NCBI GenBank assembly: GCA_963784425.1
Contig: CAWARM010000010.1
Span: forward strand, 124,001 to 188,000
Reading direction: 5' to 3'
Source: SHZL01 sp963784425
GTDB taxonomy: Bacteria > Pseudomonadota > Gammaproteobacteria > Xanthomonadales > SZUA-36
DNA length: 64,000 nt
In this document: in pieces, positions 45,298 to 54,046 of the stretch
Numbering within the stretch: the first letter of the stretch is position 1
Layout of the letters: every line of letters begins with the position of its first letter
Position numbers and translations under genes: made by a program
Notes under the pieces: generated by a model
The model's database searches: none
Told to the model about the DNA's origin: nothing
What the model saw: the letters and a program-made list of their open reading frames with translations, nothing else

Positions 45298-46671
45298 TCA
45301 GCACTCAATCACGTTGACAGCCAGGCCACCGCGGGAGGTTTCCTTGTAGTGGCTTTTCATGTCTGCGCCGGTGTCGCGCATGGTCTTGATCACTTTGTCG
45401 AGAGATACGCGGTGCTTGCCATCACCGCGCAATGCCATGCGCTGTGCGTTGATCGCTTTTACCGCACCCATGGCATTGCGTTCTATACAAGGGATTTGTA
45501 CCAGGCCACCCACGGGGTCGCAGGTTAATCCAAGGTTATGCTCCATGCCGATTTCAGCGGCATTTTCCACCTGCAGCGGTGTTCCGCCCATGGCGGCAGT
45601 GAGCCCGCCGGCAGCCATGGAACAGGCCACACCGACCTCACCCTGGCAGCCCACCTCGGCACCGGATATGGACGCATTGAGCAGGTACAGCACGCCGATG
45701 GCTCCGGCCGTTAGCAGAAAATCCACCGTGCCGGCATCGCTGGCGCCCGGTATGAAGGTCCGGTAATACTGGATCACTGCGGGAATGATCCCGGCCGCCC
45801 CGTTGGTGGGCGCGGTCACCACCCGGCCCCCTGCGGCGTTTTCCTCGTTGACGGAAAGTGCGAACAGGTTGACCCAGTCAAGGATGGTTAGTGGATCACC
45901 GCTTTGTGGCTGACGGCACAACTCATCGTGCAACTGGGGCGCGCGACGCTTGACCCGCAAGCCGCCAGGCAGAACACCACGCTGGGTATAGCCTCGATGC
46001 ATGCAGGCTTCCATCGCAGCCCAAATGCGCAACAGGCCTTGCCTGACGTCCACCTCATCGCGCCAGGTTTGTTCATTCGCCAGCATCAGGCCGGCGATGG
46101 ACGAGCCGTGGGTTTCACACAAGGCAAGCAGTTGATCGCCGCTGCTGAACGGGTAGGGCAGAGGTGTTTCATCGGCCACGATGCGGTCTTCCGCCGCGCG
46201 GTCCTGGTTGACCACGAAACCTCCACCCACGGAGTAATACTCGCGCGTCATCAAAACGGCATCGGCCGCGTCAAAGGCCTCAAACCGCATGCCGTTGGGA
46301 TGGTATGGCAGGACCTGGCGCTTGTTGAATTTGAGGTCTTCTTTTTCGTCGAAGTCAATTTCATGGCTGCCGTCGAGGTTCAGCCGGCGGCGCGATCTGA
46401 TGGTGTCCAACAGGGCCGCAATGGCATCCGGATCGATGCGATCCGGCAGTTCGCCCTGTAAACCCAGCATGACGGCCTGGTCGGTGCCATGGCCGCGCCC
46501 GGTATGGGCCAGCGAACCGAACAGCGTGGCCCGCACGCGCGCCACGCTGTGCAGGATTTCCGCTTGCTGCATGCGCTGCACGAAAGTACAGCCGGCTTTC
46601 ATGGGCCCCACGGTGTGTGAACTGGAAGGGCCGATACCGATTTTGAACAGGTCGAAAACACTGACAGCCAT
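45298..46671 (-). CDS. sdaA: L-serine ammonia-lyase, single-chain iron-sulfur type
   Basis: 457 residues; converts serine to pyruvate and ammonia. Opening MAVSVFDLFKIGIGPSSSHTVGPM is the SdaA start. The C-terminal half has GSEIGC-like SISGAEVGCQGEVGVACSMA and GLTCDPVGGLVQIPCIERNA with cluster-binding Cys residues. Length equals E. coli SdaA (454). No riboswitch was seen upstream. It is followed immediately by the palindromic repeat that starts the M23 gene, so the two could be co-transcribed. Confidence 0.96.
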   Translation of the reverse strand: MAVSVFDLFKIGIGPSSSHTVGPMKAGCTFVQRMQQAEILHSVARVRATLFGSLAHTGRGHGTDQAVMLGLQGELPDRIDPDAIAALLDTIRSRRRLNLDGSHEIDFDEKEDLKFNKRQVLPYHPNGMRFEAFDAADAVLMTREYYSVGGGFVVNQDRAAEDRIVADETPLPYPFSSGDQLLALCETHGSSIAGLMLANEQTWRDEVDVRQGLLRIWAAMEACMHRGYTQRGVLPGGLRVKRRAPQLHDELCRQPQSGDPLTILDWVNLFALSVNEENAAGGRVVTAPTNGAAGIIPAVIQYYRTFIPGASDAGTVDFLLTAGAIGVLYLLNASISGAEVGCQGEVGVACSMAAGGLTAAMGGTPLQVENAAEIGMEHNLGLTCDPVGGLVQIPCIERNAMGAVKAINAQRMALRGDGKHRVSLDKVIKTMRDTGADMKSHYKETSRGGLAVNVIEC

Positions 46672-46825
46672 GTCTTTGCCACCATCTCTTTACCCCGGAT
46701 GCACAGGATACTGGTTTTCCGGCCAGTGTGATGGCAGGCATGCAAGACGATACAGGTCAGAGTGCCGGCTACAACTAGTGTGTATGATCGACTCATCCGC
46801 AGCTCAATCACTTTGGAACAAGCCC

Positions 46826-47068
46826 ATGGCCAGAGCACAAGAAATTATCATGTTTTCCCGCCCCGACTGCCACATGTGCGAACTGGCCGCCCAGATGCTG
46901 GAAGAGTCTGATGTCCCCTGGTACGAAGTTGATATCGAGTCAGACCTCGAACTCATCCGCAAACACGGCGCGCGAGTGCCCGTTCTGTATCGCGCAGACA
47001 TCGACCGGGAGTTGGTCTGGCCTTTTAACAGCTCGACGGTTAGTGCGTTTATAGAACTTGAAATATGA
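46826..47068 (+). CDS. Glutaredoxin-like protein
   Basis: 80 residues. FSRPDCHMCELAAQMLEES has the C-x-x-C (CHMC) motif at residues 15-18, and RVPVLYRAD the cis-proline region: the DUF836/glutaredoxin-2-like small thioredoxin fold. Likely redox helper in the cytoplasm. ATG 46826 has GGAA 8 bases before; an in-frame ATG at 46784 would add 14 residues and lacks a good site. It is transcribed away from sdaA. Confidence 0.83.
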   Translation: MARAQEIIMFSRPDCHMCELAAQMLEESDVPWYEVDIESDLELIRKHGARVPVLYRADIDRELVWPFNSSTVSAFIELEI

Positions 47069-47102
47069 AGCTGGCCCCGCGCTGGATGCCAGAATGGATT
47101 AC

Positions 47103-47441
47103 TTAATAGCCCCTGCTGCGTGTATTTCTGCTGTCACCTCTCAAAGCTCGCCCTAACGAACCGAAGACTTTTTCCGAAGCCTCACGCACCACGACGCCCA
47201 GCCCGGTGAAAAAGCCGCGGGTGCGGGTTTCAGTCTCGGATAACAGAAAACCCAGCAGGATGTAAGCAGCCAGCGCGGGCAAGGTCCAGATCGCTCCAGC
47301 GATAATAGCTGCCAGCCGGACGCCCCAGGTCTGCTGTGTGTAACGTGCCGCAAATGCCTGGCAGACGCCAAGCACCATGGGCTGGCCGGGACGCCCTGCC
47401 AGGGCCTGTTTGATTTCCTGAATAATGGAATCTGCAGTCAT
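47103..47441 (-). CDS. PspC domain membrane protein
   Basis: 112 residues. LGVCQAFAARYTQQTWGVRL, then a hydrophobic stretch LAAIIAGAIWTLPALAAYILLGFLL, is the PspC pattern (phage-shock protein C domain). The C-terminus is basic and cytoplasmic (ASEKVFGSLGRALRG). Phage-shock genes pspA/B are not adjacent, so a role in membrane stress is only by family. Convergent with the glutaredoxin gene. Confidence 0.75.
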   Translation of the reverse strand: MTADSIIQEIKQALAGRPGQPMVLGVCQAFAARYTQQTWGVRLAAIIAGAIWTLPALAAYILLGFLLSETETRTRGFFTGLGVVVREASEKVFGSLGRALRGDSRNTRSRGY

Positions 47442-47878
47442 ATCATTTTCTCCGCATTGCCTGTCTGCTAAGAAGTGCCTGCTATGAATATGCAGCTTCC
47501 ATGCCAGCCATGCATGGGCTGCTAGTCATGCTTTCGGCAGCTACCCGCACCATTCCAGTGGCTGGATGCACCAAGCAATACGCATTTTCGCCAAGAAGAG
47601 ATGTCTCCCATTTGGCTTTCCAGAAGTTTGAAGCTGGGGCGGAGGTTTGCGTCCGGGACGGGGAGGGGGGAGTTCTTTCAGGACCGTCGCCAGCAGGGCG
47701 GGGATTGCTCCCGGCAATCCTTCCGCATTTCCTCCATCCCTGGAGGTCGATGCTGGCGAGGAGCTTACAGGGAAGTACTTGCAGCGTGTCCTGAAAGAAC
47801 TCACCGCTCCCCGGACTTGGCAGCACAGCCGATCAGGTCTCCCGTGCTAGACTTCTGCCGTCAAAACCTGAGCCTGCC
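47442..47878. other. Intergenic region before the DhaL-DegV gene
   Basis: 437 bases without a convincing gene. It holds the inverted-repeat element at 47652-47815. The promoter for the DhaL-DegV gene should be in the last 60 bases, or within the element's right end; TGCTAGACTTCTG near 47846 is a candidate -10 neighbourhood but is not strong. Confidence 0.5.
47652..47815. repeat. Long inverted-repeat element with two conserved hairpins
   Basis: 164 bases bounded by TCCGGG...AGTTCTTTCAGGAC and GTCCTGAAAGAACT...CCGGA. Nested inside are CGCCAGCA/TGCTGGCG, then hairpin GGATTGC-TCCCG-GCAATCC (47702-47720) and hairpin CCTCCATCCCTGGAGG (47731-47746) followed by TCGATG. The central two-hairpin motif recurs at 60288-60338 with base changes that keep the stem. 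Non-coding; class not recognised for sure. Confidence 0.75.
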
Positions 47879-49690
47879 ATGGGACGATCTTCCACCGCCA
47901 TAGCCTACCTGGATGGTCCGCGTTTGCTGCACGCAATCTCTGCCGGCGTCAGGCATATTTTTCAACGCCGTGACCACCTCAACAGGATCAATGTATTCCC
48001 GGTACCTGACGGTGATACCGGCACCAACATGGCGTTCACCTTCAAGACCATCCTGGACTCGGCCAGCCGTGCACCGCACGCTCGCTTCGATGAGATGATG
48101 GCGCACATCGCCAGTGCTGCCCTGGATGGAGCGCGCGGCAACTCGGGCGCTATCATGGCGCAGTATTTCCAGGCCTTCAGCGAAGCGGTTGCAGGGAGCA
48201 CGGTGCTTACTGCAGAGAGCCTGGCGCGCGCAACGCAGGCCGGATCCATGGCCGCCTGGAAAGCCATGTCCAAGCCGGTGGCTGGCACGCTGCCAACGGT
48301 GCTGGAAGATTTTTCAGCCGAAATCGTGCAGCGTGTTGCCAGTGGCACGCATGACCTGCACGAATTGCTGCGGCTCGGATTGAAGCGCGCGCAGGTTTCA
48401 CTGGCCAATACCCCCAATCAGTTACCGGTTTTGCGCCAGGCGGGGGTGGTTGACGCTGGCGGGCAGGCGTTCGTGGACTTGCTGGAAGGCATGTGGACCT
48501 ATGTTGAAAAAGGCGCAGTCGATGAGGCTGCGGCTGATCTTCCGCAGGCAGGGTATGCCGGCAGCCTTCCACAGGCGGCGGAAGGGCACCGCTATTGCAC
48601 GGAATGCGTAATTGCTGGCAGTGCCCTGGACCGCGAGGCCATCATGCACGCCCTGGAAAAACTCGATTGCAGTAGCCTGGTCGTAGCCGGCGGGCGTGAG
48701 CGCGTGCGCGTGCACATCCACGTCGATCATCCGGCCGAAGTCTTCCTCGCCGGCGAGGCTTTTGGCAGTGTCACCCAGCAGAAGGCCGATGACATGCACC
48801 GCCAGTTGGGACTGATGAACCAGGCAGGCAGGGTGGCCATCGTCACCGATTCGGGCGCTGATATCCCAGCCGCCGAAATTGAACGCCTGGGGATACACGT
48901 GGTTCCGGTGCGGCTCAGTTTCGGCGAACGTGAATACCTGGACGGCGTTTCCCTGGGTGCAGCAGAGTTTTACACCCTGTTGGCAGAAAGTGAGCATGCA
49001 CCGCTGACTTCACAACCCCCGGCCCAGGATTTCGCGCGTGTCTACTCTTTGTTGACCTCGCACGGTTATGCAGTCATTTCAGTGGCGCTTTCCGCGCGAC
49101 TCAGCGGCACGATTTCGGCTGCAATCCAGGCAGCCGGCCGGCAACAGCCGGGAACAGTGAGGGTGCTGGACTCGTTCAGTGCTTCGGCGGGGCAGGGTCT
49201 GCTGGCCATCGTGGCCGCTGAAGCTGCACAGCGGGGCTGTTCCGCTGAGGAGGTGGCGGCCATGGTGTCCGAAGCGGTGCCGCGGACACGGGTGGTCGCA
49301 GTGGCACATGACCTTGGCTTTGCGGTCAAGGGCGGGCGCGTACCGCGCCTGCTCAAGCAACTCACCGACCTGCTGCATGTAAACCCCGTGTTGACGGCCA
49401 GCCCGGCGGGCAAGCTCAGGCTCGGTGGCTTTCACCTCGGCCGCGGAGCGCGGCCGGAGGCGCTGGCGCGCACTGCCATGCGCAAGATGAAAAAAGGCCA
49501 GATGGTCCGGGTATTGATTGCCCATTGCCACAATGCGGCGGGAGCGAGCGAGTTACGCCGGCACATTCTGCGTGGCCACGGCGAAATCCATTCCTGCCAC
49601 GTGACGGAGGCGGGACCAGCTATCGGAGTTCATTTGGGGCCGGGCGGCCTGGTCGTTGGGGTCACACCACAACCGGACATCCTGCTTTGA
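47879..49690 (+). CDS. DhaL (DAK2)-DegV fusion protein
   Basis: 603 residues. The N-terminal 1-200 is a DhaL kinase domain with INVFPVPDGDTGTNM (Asp ligands for Mg-ADP). A middle domain follows. From residue about 318, VAIVTDSGADIPAAEIERLG starts a DegV fatty-acid binding domain with LTSQPPAQDF. In Firmicutes FakA (DhaL) and FakB (DegV) phosphorylate exogenous fatty acids; here both are in one chain. Its stop overlaps the plsY start by one base; PlsY uses acyl phosphate, which fits the FakAB product. Confidence 0.9.
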   Translation: MGRSSTAIAYLDGPRLLHAISAGVRHIFQRRDHLNRINVFPVPDGDTGTNMAFTFKTILDSASRAPHARFDEMMAHIASAALDGARGNSGAIMAQYFQAFSEAVAGSTVLTAESLARATQAGSMAAWKAMSKPVAGTLPTVLEDFSAEIVQRVASGTHDLHELLRLGLKRAQVSLANTPNQLPVLRQAGVVDAGGQAFVDLLEGMWTYVEKGAVDEAAADLPQAGYAGSLPQAAEGHRYCTECVIAGSALDREAIMHALEKLDCSSLVVAGGRERVRVHIHVDHPAEVFLAGEAFGSVTQQKADDMHRQLGLMNQAGRVAIVTDSGADIPAAEIERLGIHVVPVRLSFGEREYLDGVSLGAAEFYTLLAESEHAPLTSQPPAQDFARVYSLLTSHGYAVISVALSARLSGTISAAIQAAGRQQPGTVRVLDSFSASAGQGLLAIVAAEAAQRGCSAEEVAAMVSEAVPRTRVVAVAHDLGFAVKGGRVPRLLKQLTDLLHVNPVLTASPAGKLRLGGFHLGRGARPEALARTAMRKMKKGQMVRVLIAHCHNAAGASELRRHILRGHGEIHSCHVTEAGPAIGVHLGPGGLVVGVTPQPDILL

Positions 49691-50325
49691 TGACGGCAAA
49701 TTCAGTGTTCAATGTGCTGCTGGCCTATCTGCTGGGTTCTTTTTCCGGCAGCCTGATGCTGGGCGCCTTGCGCAAGGTGGATATCCGGCTATCCGGCAGC
49801 GGCAATGCAGGGGGAACCAATGCATTTCGTACCCAGGGCTTCCGCTTTGCCCTGGGGGTGGTGTTGATCGATGTGGCCAAAGGTGTGCTGGCGGCTGCTT
49901 TTATCTCGCGCCTGCATTTTTTCGGGCCGGATATAGCCGCTGACCATTCGACCCAGGTGGTGCTGTGCGGATTCGCGGCGATCGTGGGGCATTGCTTTCC
50001 GGTGTGGCACGGTTTTCGCGGCGGCAAGGGCGCTGCCACCGCCGTTGGGGTGTTGTGCGTGGTCCAGCCCCTGGCGCTGGCCCCCATGTTGCTTACCTGG
50101 CTCGTGGTGTTGACCGTGACTGGCTGGGTGGGGCTGGCCACCATCCTGGCGGGCATCAGCCTGGTGCCCGCATTTCTGTGGCTCAAGGCTGAACCCGCTC
50201 AATTGGTTTTTGCCCTCGCCTTGGCCTTGTTCCTGCTGTTCACGCACCGCGTCAATGTGCGCAAGATGCGCCTCGGCAGCGAATATCGATTCGAGCGCGC
50301 CATGTTGCGCAATTGGTTTCGCTGA
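49690..50325 (+). CDS. plsY: Acyl-phosphate glycerol-3-phosphate acyltransferase
   Basis: 211 residues, polytopic inner-membrane enzyme. Family motifs: AYLLGSFSGSLML (loop 1), SGNAGGTNAFRTQG (glycine/asparagine loop), and GHCFPVWHGFRGGKGAATAVG (GGKG loop). It makes lysophosphatidate from acyl phosphate. ATG at 49690 shares its A with the TGA of the fusion gene. Pairing with a fatty-acid kinase-type fusion is meaningful: both deal with acyl phosphate. Confidence 0.95.
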   Translation: MTANSVFNVLLAYLLGSFSGSLMLGALRKVDIRLSGSGNAGGTNAFRTQGFRFALGVVLIDVAKGVLAAAFISRLHFFGPDIAADHSTQVVLCGFAAIVGHCFPVWHGFRGGKGAATAVGVLCVVQPLALAPMLLTWLVVLTVTGWVGLATILAGISLVPAFLWLKAEPAQLVFALALALFLLFTHRVNVRKMRLGSEYRFERAMLRNWFR

Positions 50326-50342
50326 ACAGCAGGGTGGGTGCA

Positions 50343-51176
50343 GTGACGAACACCTTTCGGGCTTTCGACCCCCTTACCATCCGCGCCGCCCTTGCTGCGG
50401 ATACCCGTAGCTTGTTACGGCAGCTGACGGTGCTGGACACCGTGGATTCCACCAACCTCTTCCTGCAGCAATTGCCGCAGGCAGAGCAGCACGGCCATGC
50501 GGCAGTGGCCAACCGGCAGGAGTCCGGCCGCGGCCGGCGCGGGCGCAGCTGGCATTCGCCGCCCGGTGGCAATATTTACCTTAGCCTCGGCTGGAAATTC
50601 TCTGCATCAGCGGATTCGATTACCCGGTTGCCGCTGGCAGTTGCTGTGTGCACAGCTCTGGCCATACAGCAGGCCGGTGTGGCTGCCGTAGGCATCAAGT
50701 GGCCCAACGATATCCAGGTGGATGGAAAGAAACTGGCCGGCATCCTGCTTGACGTGCAGAATGATGCGGCCGGCGGCACTGCTGCCGTCATCGGGGTGGG
50801 TGTAAACGTCAGTATGCCGGCGGACGCTTTGAGCCGCGCGGCGATTGATCAGCCTTGGGCCGATGTGTGCTCGCATACGGGTCAAGCGATCGGGGGTGAT
50901 TTTCGCGACCGTTTGTGTGGGATGCTGCTGGACGGTCTGCTGCGCGGCCTGAATGTCTATGCCGCGCAGGGCTTCAGGGCCTTTGCTGAGGAGTGGAATC
51001 GGCTGGATGTCCTGCGCGGCAGGTTAATCACCATTGTCGGCGAGCATGAGACCGCCTCCGGCACGGCAGCTGGAATCAGCAGTCGGGGTGGTTTGCTGGT
51101 GCAGGGTGATGGACCTGCGGGCCAGATCTGTCTGCGAGAATATCTCGCCGGAGAGGTCAGAGTGCGAATTTCCTGA
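50343..51176 (+). CDS. birA: Biotin-[acetyl-CoA-carboxylase] ligase
   Basis: 277 residues from the GTG at 50343. LTVLDTVDSTNLFLQQL, RQESGRGRRGRSWHSPPGGN (biotinyl-AMP loop), and IKWPNDIQVDGKKLAGILLD are the BirA catalytic motifs. The usual N-terminal winged-helix DNA-binding domain is missing, so it should be a ligase without repressor function. An upstream TTG at 50313 within plsY or GTG at 50334 are alternative starts. The partner coaX often found after birA is not present. Confidence 0.92.
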   Translation: MTNTFRAFDPLTIRAALAADTRSLLRQLTVLDTVDSTNLFLQQLPQAEQHGHAAVANRQESGRGRRGRSWHSPPGGNIYLSLGWKFSASADSITRLPLAVAVCTALAIQQAGVAAVGIKWPNDIQVDGKKLAGILLDVQNDAAGGTAAVIGVGVNVSMPADALSRAAIDQPWADVCSHTGQAIGGDFRDRLCGMLLDGLLRGLNVYAAQGFRAFAEEWNRLDVLRGRLITIVGEHETASGTAAGISSRGGLLVQGDGPAGQICLREYLAGEVRVRIS

Positions 51177-51271
51177 GTCCTTCTGTGGAAGGCGCTGGCG
51201 GTTCACCCCGCAGCGTGGTAAAGGCCTTGTGAATTGCGGGGTATACTCTAAAATACCGCCCTTACTTGCAC

Positions 51272-51347
51272 GCCGGTATAGCTCAGCTGGTAGAGCAACT
51301 GATTTGTAATCAGTAGGTCCCGGGTTCGAATCCTGGTGCCGGCACCA
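51272..51347 (+). tRNA. tRNA-Thr (anticodon TGT)
   Basis: 76 bases with encoded CCA. Acceptor arms GCCGGTA and TGCCGGC pair; anticodon TGT at 51305-51307; T-loop GTTCGAATC. A candidate -10 box TATACT is at 51242-51247, about 25 bases before. In many gammaproteobacteria the Thr-Tyr-Gly-Thr-tufB group starts like this, but no other tRNA follows here. Confidence 0.97.
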
Positions 51348-51599
51348 AAAAGAACAAATTTGCGCTTGGCCAGGGAACTTTACACAGCGTTGACATTGTT
51401 GGGGGGGCGGTGCACCATAAGCGTTGGTGTGCCATTGAACCCTGATGTTTCAGGGGTTCCTTCAAGTAGTAACCAAGAGCAAGGATTGCCCTTGGAAGAT
51501 GTAACACATGGATGAGCAGGAGTGGTGAGCTGCAGCTGCCGTTGTGGTTCTGGTGAATAATTGCGAATTCGTCATGTGCGAAGTCGAGGGGAGAGAATA
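51348..51599. other. Leader region of the IPTL-CTERM gene
   Basis: 252 bases. TTGACA at 51390-51395 is a possible -35 with no good -10 at standard distance. A hairpin GAACCCTGATGTTTCAGGGGTTC occurs near 51437-51459. No gene seen. The gene's ribosome site GAGGGGAGAG lies at 51587-51596. Confidence 0.4.
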
Positions 51600-53615
51600 A
51601 TGAACGTTTTATCCAGACTGGTTCGGCGCGTGCCTGCCGTATCCATTTTTGTATTATTGTTGCTGGCTATCAGCTCAGCCGCCCAGGCGGTTGACAACGT
51701 CCAGTCCGGCTACGCCGGCGCAGATGCGGGAGACTGGGGCGGCAAGGGCGGCGCACCGATAGGTCCGGCAGACGGTACTTGCGCCAACATGGGTGCCGTT
51801 GGCAAAGTGAATCTGCTGTCCGGCTTTGGTTTTGACCTGCCGCTCACCGCGACGATTACCGGCGTTGCGGCTTATATCAAGGCTGGATCAAGCGGTGGAC
51901 AGAATGTTGGCTTGCAGCTGGCCTCCCAGGCTGCGGTTGATCCGCCAACGACCGTGGGTACACAGACCAGCTTCCCCACCACCGATGTAGGCTCGGGCAA
52001 TTGCTCGACCACAGTCGTTACCAGCAATGGTCCTGCGCTTTCCGCCTGGGGTAGCCCGGTCCTCACCCCGGCAATAGTCAATGCAAGTTCTTTTGGTCTG
52101 GTTTTCACCAAGATCGTAACCTCGGAAGTCAAGGTTGATGCGGTGTGTCTGCAGATTGCCTACACAACCGACGCCGGACCGGCAGTTCAGGAAGAGTGTT
52201 TCGCGACCCCGCCTCCACCCAGCAACACCATCCGGGTGATTAAAGAGGTGGACGGCGCAGCACCGGGTGCCGATTGGGCGTTCACCGGTGAGGCGCCCAT
52301 CGGTGGCTTCACCCTTGCGGCTGCGGGCGGTTTCCAGGATTTCACCGACCTGGCGGACGACACCTTTACCATCACCGAGACCACCAAGTCAGGCTACGAA
52401 GCTTCGGTTGAGTGTCGCAATAGCGTAACTGATGCGCTGGTGACATCTGGCACTAACTCGGTTAACGTTCCGGTTTCGGGCAATGCTACGATTATCTGTA
52501 CATTTGTTAACACCCTTGTCGGTAGCTTCACGGTCAACAAGGATTTCACCGATGACGCCACGGGCAGCGTTGGCGTCACCTTGACTTGCACCAGCGGGAC
52601 CATTACGGACAACACGCTTAGCGCTTCGGAAGCTTCCCCGGCCGTGTTTGAAATCAAGGGCTACAATGCCGGCGCCACGTGCACTGCTACCGAGAGTGTG
52701 CCCTTTGGCTATACCGGGGACGATAGTGATTGCCAGGATGATGATACGATTGGAGTTGGTGTTTGCACCATCGTCAATACGCCGCTTCCACCGGTAGAAC
52801 CTGCGTCGCGCACGACCTTCACCGTCCAGAAGAATTTTTCGGATGGAAATACGGATCAAGACGTGACCATCAATATCCAGTGCTTCACGGGCCTGCCGCT
52901 GAATCAGTCGCAGACGGTCAACCCGGACAACGCCGGCCAGTTCGAAGTTGAATTTGTGGTTGAGAGCTTTGACCAGGGCACGCTGGACTGCAACGTTTTT
53001 GAAGATGAGGTAGACGGTTACACGGGTAGTTACGTAGCTGACTCCACTGTCTCCCCTGACTTTGGCTCCACTGATGAAGGGTGTTATTACAATGATATTG
53101 ATACCACCGAAGCACCAGTAGAACAGAACCTGTGCACCATCACCAACGACCCGAACCCGGTCGAGGTATATGTCACCAAGGACTGGGTGATTGACGGTAC
53201 TGGTGGTGACCAACTGGACCCAGGCTATGAATTAAACTTGTTCTGCTACGCCGGTGAGATCCTTGGCGGCCAGTATGATAGCTATTGGGGAGGCTGGTAT
53301 AAGGAGCTGTATGACAGTAACTCTAACGGCACCGAGAATACGACTTACACGGCTGCCGTGATCCCCGACTGGGATGGTGATACCCAGTGCTACGCGTGGG
53401 AGTATGTGTATGACAATTCCGTTGAAGCCGATGATTATGATTGCGATAACAACGGGTTTAGCGTAGATATCGGTGATGCCGATGGTGCCGATGGTTGCAC
53501 CATCACCAACACGGTGTTCTACGAAGGCATCCCGACGCTGAGCCAGTACGGCATGGCGATCCTGGCGCTGTTGATGCTGGGCGTGGGCTTTGTTGGCTTC
53601 CGCCGCTTCGTGTAA
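51600..53615 (+). CDS. Secreted protein with prealbumin-like repeats and IPTL-CTERM sorting signal
   Basis: 671 residues. Signal peptide SIFVLLLLAISSAAQA, cut near residue 30. Residues 31-195 form a Gly/Ala/Thr-rich domain. Four further domains of about 75-100 residues begin IRVIKEVDG, SFTVNKDFTD, TFTVQKNFSD and VYVTKDWVID and end in CTFVNT/CTIVNT/CTITND/CTITNT: DUF5979-type prealbumin-like folds with a Cys pair each. The C-terminus IPTLSQYGMAILALLMLGVG and an RR end match the IPTL-CTERM anchoring signal. It is a surface or matrix protein; the sorting enzyme is not in the window. A strong terminator follows. Confidence 0.85.
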   Translation: MNVLSRLVRRVPAVSIFVLLLLAISSAAQAVDNVQSGYAGADAGDWGGKGGAPIGPADGTCANMGAVGKVNLLSGFGFDLPLTATITGVAAYIKAGSSGGQNVGLQLASQAAVDPPTTVGTQTSFPTTDVGSGNCSTTVVTSNGPALSAWGSPVLTPAIVNASSFGLVFTKIVTSEVKVDAVCLQIAYTTDAGPAVQEECFATPPPPSNTIRVIKEVDGAAPGADWAFTGEAPIGGFTLAAAGGFQDFTDLADDTFTITETTKSGYEASVECRNSVTDALVTSGTNSVNVPVSGNATIICTFVNTLVGSFTVNKDFTDDATGSVGVTLTCTSGTITDNTLSASEASPAVFEIKGYNAGATCTATESVPFGYTGDDSDCQDDDTIGVGVCTIVNTPLPPVEPASRTTFTVQKNFSDGNTDQDVTINIQCFTGLPLNQSQTVNPDNAGQFEVEFVVESFDQGTLDCNVFEDEVDGYTGSYVADSTVSPDFGSTDEGCYYNDIDTTEAPVEQNLCTITNDPNPVEVYVTKDWVIDGTGGDQLDPGYELNLFCYAGEILGGQYDSYWGGWYKELYDSNSNGTENTTYTAAVIPDWDGDTQCYAWEYVYDNSVEADDYDCDNNGFSVDIGDADGADGCTITNTVFYEGIPTLSQYGMAILALLMLGVGFVGFRRFV

Positions 53616-53665
53616 ATCAGGGTAAGGGGTTCGCGCGCAAGCGTCGGCCCCTCTGAAAAGAGAAT

Positions 53666-53700
53666 CCCCGCGGTGGGCAACCATCGCGGGGTTTTTGTTT
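53666..53700 (+). terminator. Intrinsic terminator after the IPTL-CTERM gene
   Basis: CCCCGCGGTGG, tetraloop GCAA, CCATCGCGGGG, then TTTTTGTTTT. The stem has one G-T pair and the loop is a GNRA tetraloop. Confidence 0.93.
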
Positions 53701-53722
53701 TCAACGGCAGTGGAGTTGATTC

Positions 53723-54028
53723 ATGAGTCAGCGATTCGGGTCATTTGGCGAGTTTTACCCGTTTTACCTGGGGGAGCATGCGAACCGGACCAGTCGTGCG
53801 CTGCATTTCACTGGCACTACGCTGGTCTTGCTGCTGGTCGTATGGAGTGCGTGGAGCGGGCAATGGCGCTGGTTACTGTTGGCCCCGCTGTGTGGCTACG
53901 GATTCGCCTGGGCCGGGCACTTTTTCTTCGAGAGAAACCGGCCGGCAACCTTTACCCATCCCTTTTACAGCTTTGCCGGAGACTGGGTCATGTGGAAAGA
54001 CCTAATCACCGGCAAGATTCGATTCTGA
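53723..54028 (+). CDS. Mpo1-like (DUF962) membrane protein
   Basis: 101 residues. FGEFYPFYLGEHANRTSRAL, HFTGTTLVLLLV, GHFFFERNRPATFTHPFYSF and DWVMWKDLITG are the conserved blocks, with the His residues that bind iron in yeast Mpo1, a 2-hydroxy fatty acid dioxygenase. Two or three membrane segments. A bacterial role is inferred only. ATG at 53723 follows GGAGTTGATTC. A repeat lies 19 bases after the stop. Confidence 0.88.
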   Translation: MSQRFGSFGEFYPFYLGEHANRTSRALHFTGTTLVLLLVVWSAWSGQWRWLLLAPLCGYGFAWAGHFFFERNRPATFTHPFYSFAGDWVMWKDLITGKIRF

Positions 54029-54046
54029 ACGTGCGGCCGGCCCTCA

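Noticed and set aside
32389..53213. Long antisense frames opposite sdaA, prfC, surA, lptD and the IPTL-CTERM gene
   Set aside because: They mirror the codon structure of high-GC genes on the other strand and show no motifs or ribosome sites.
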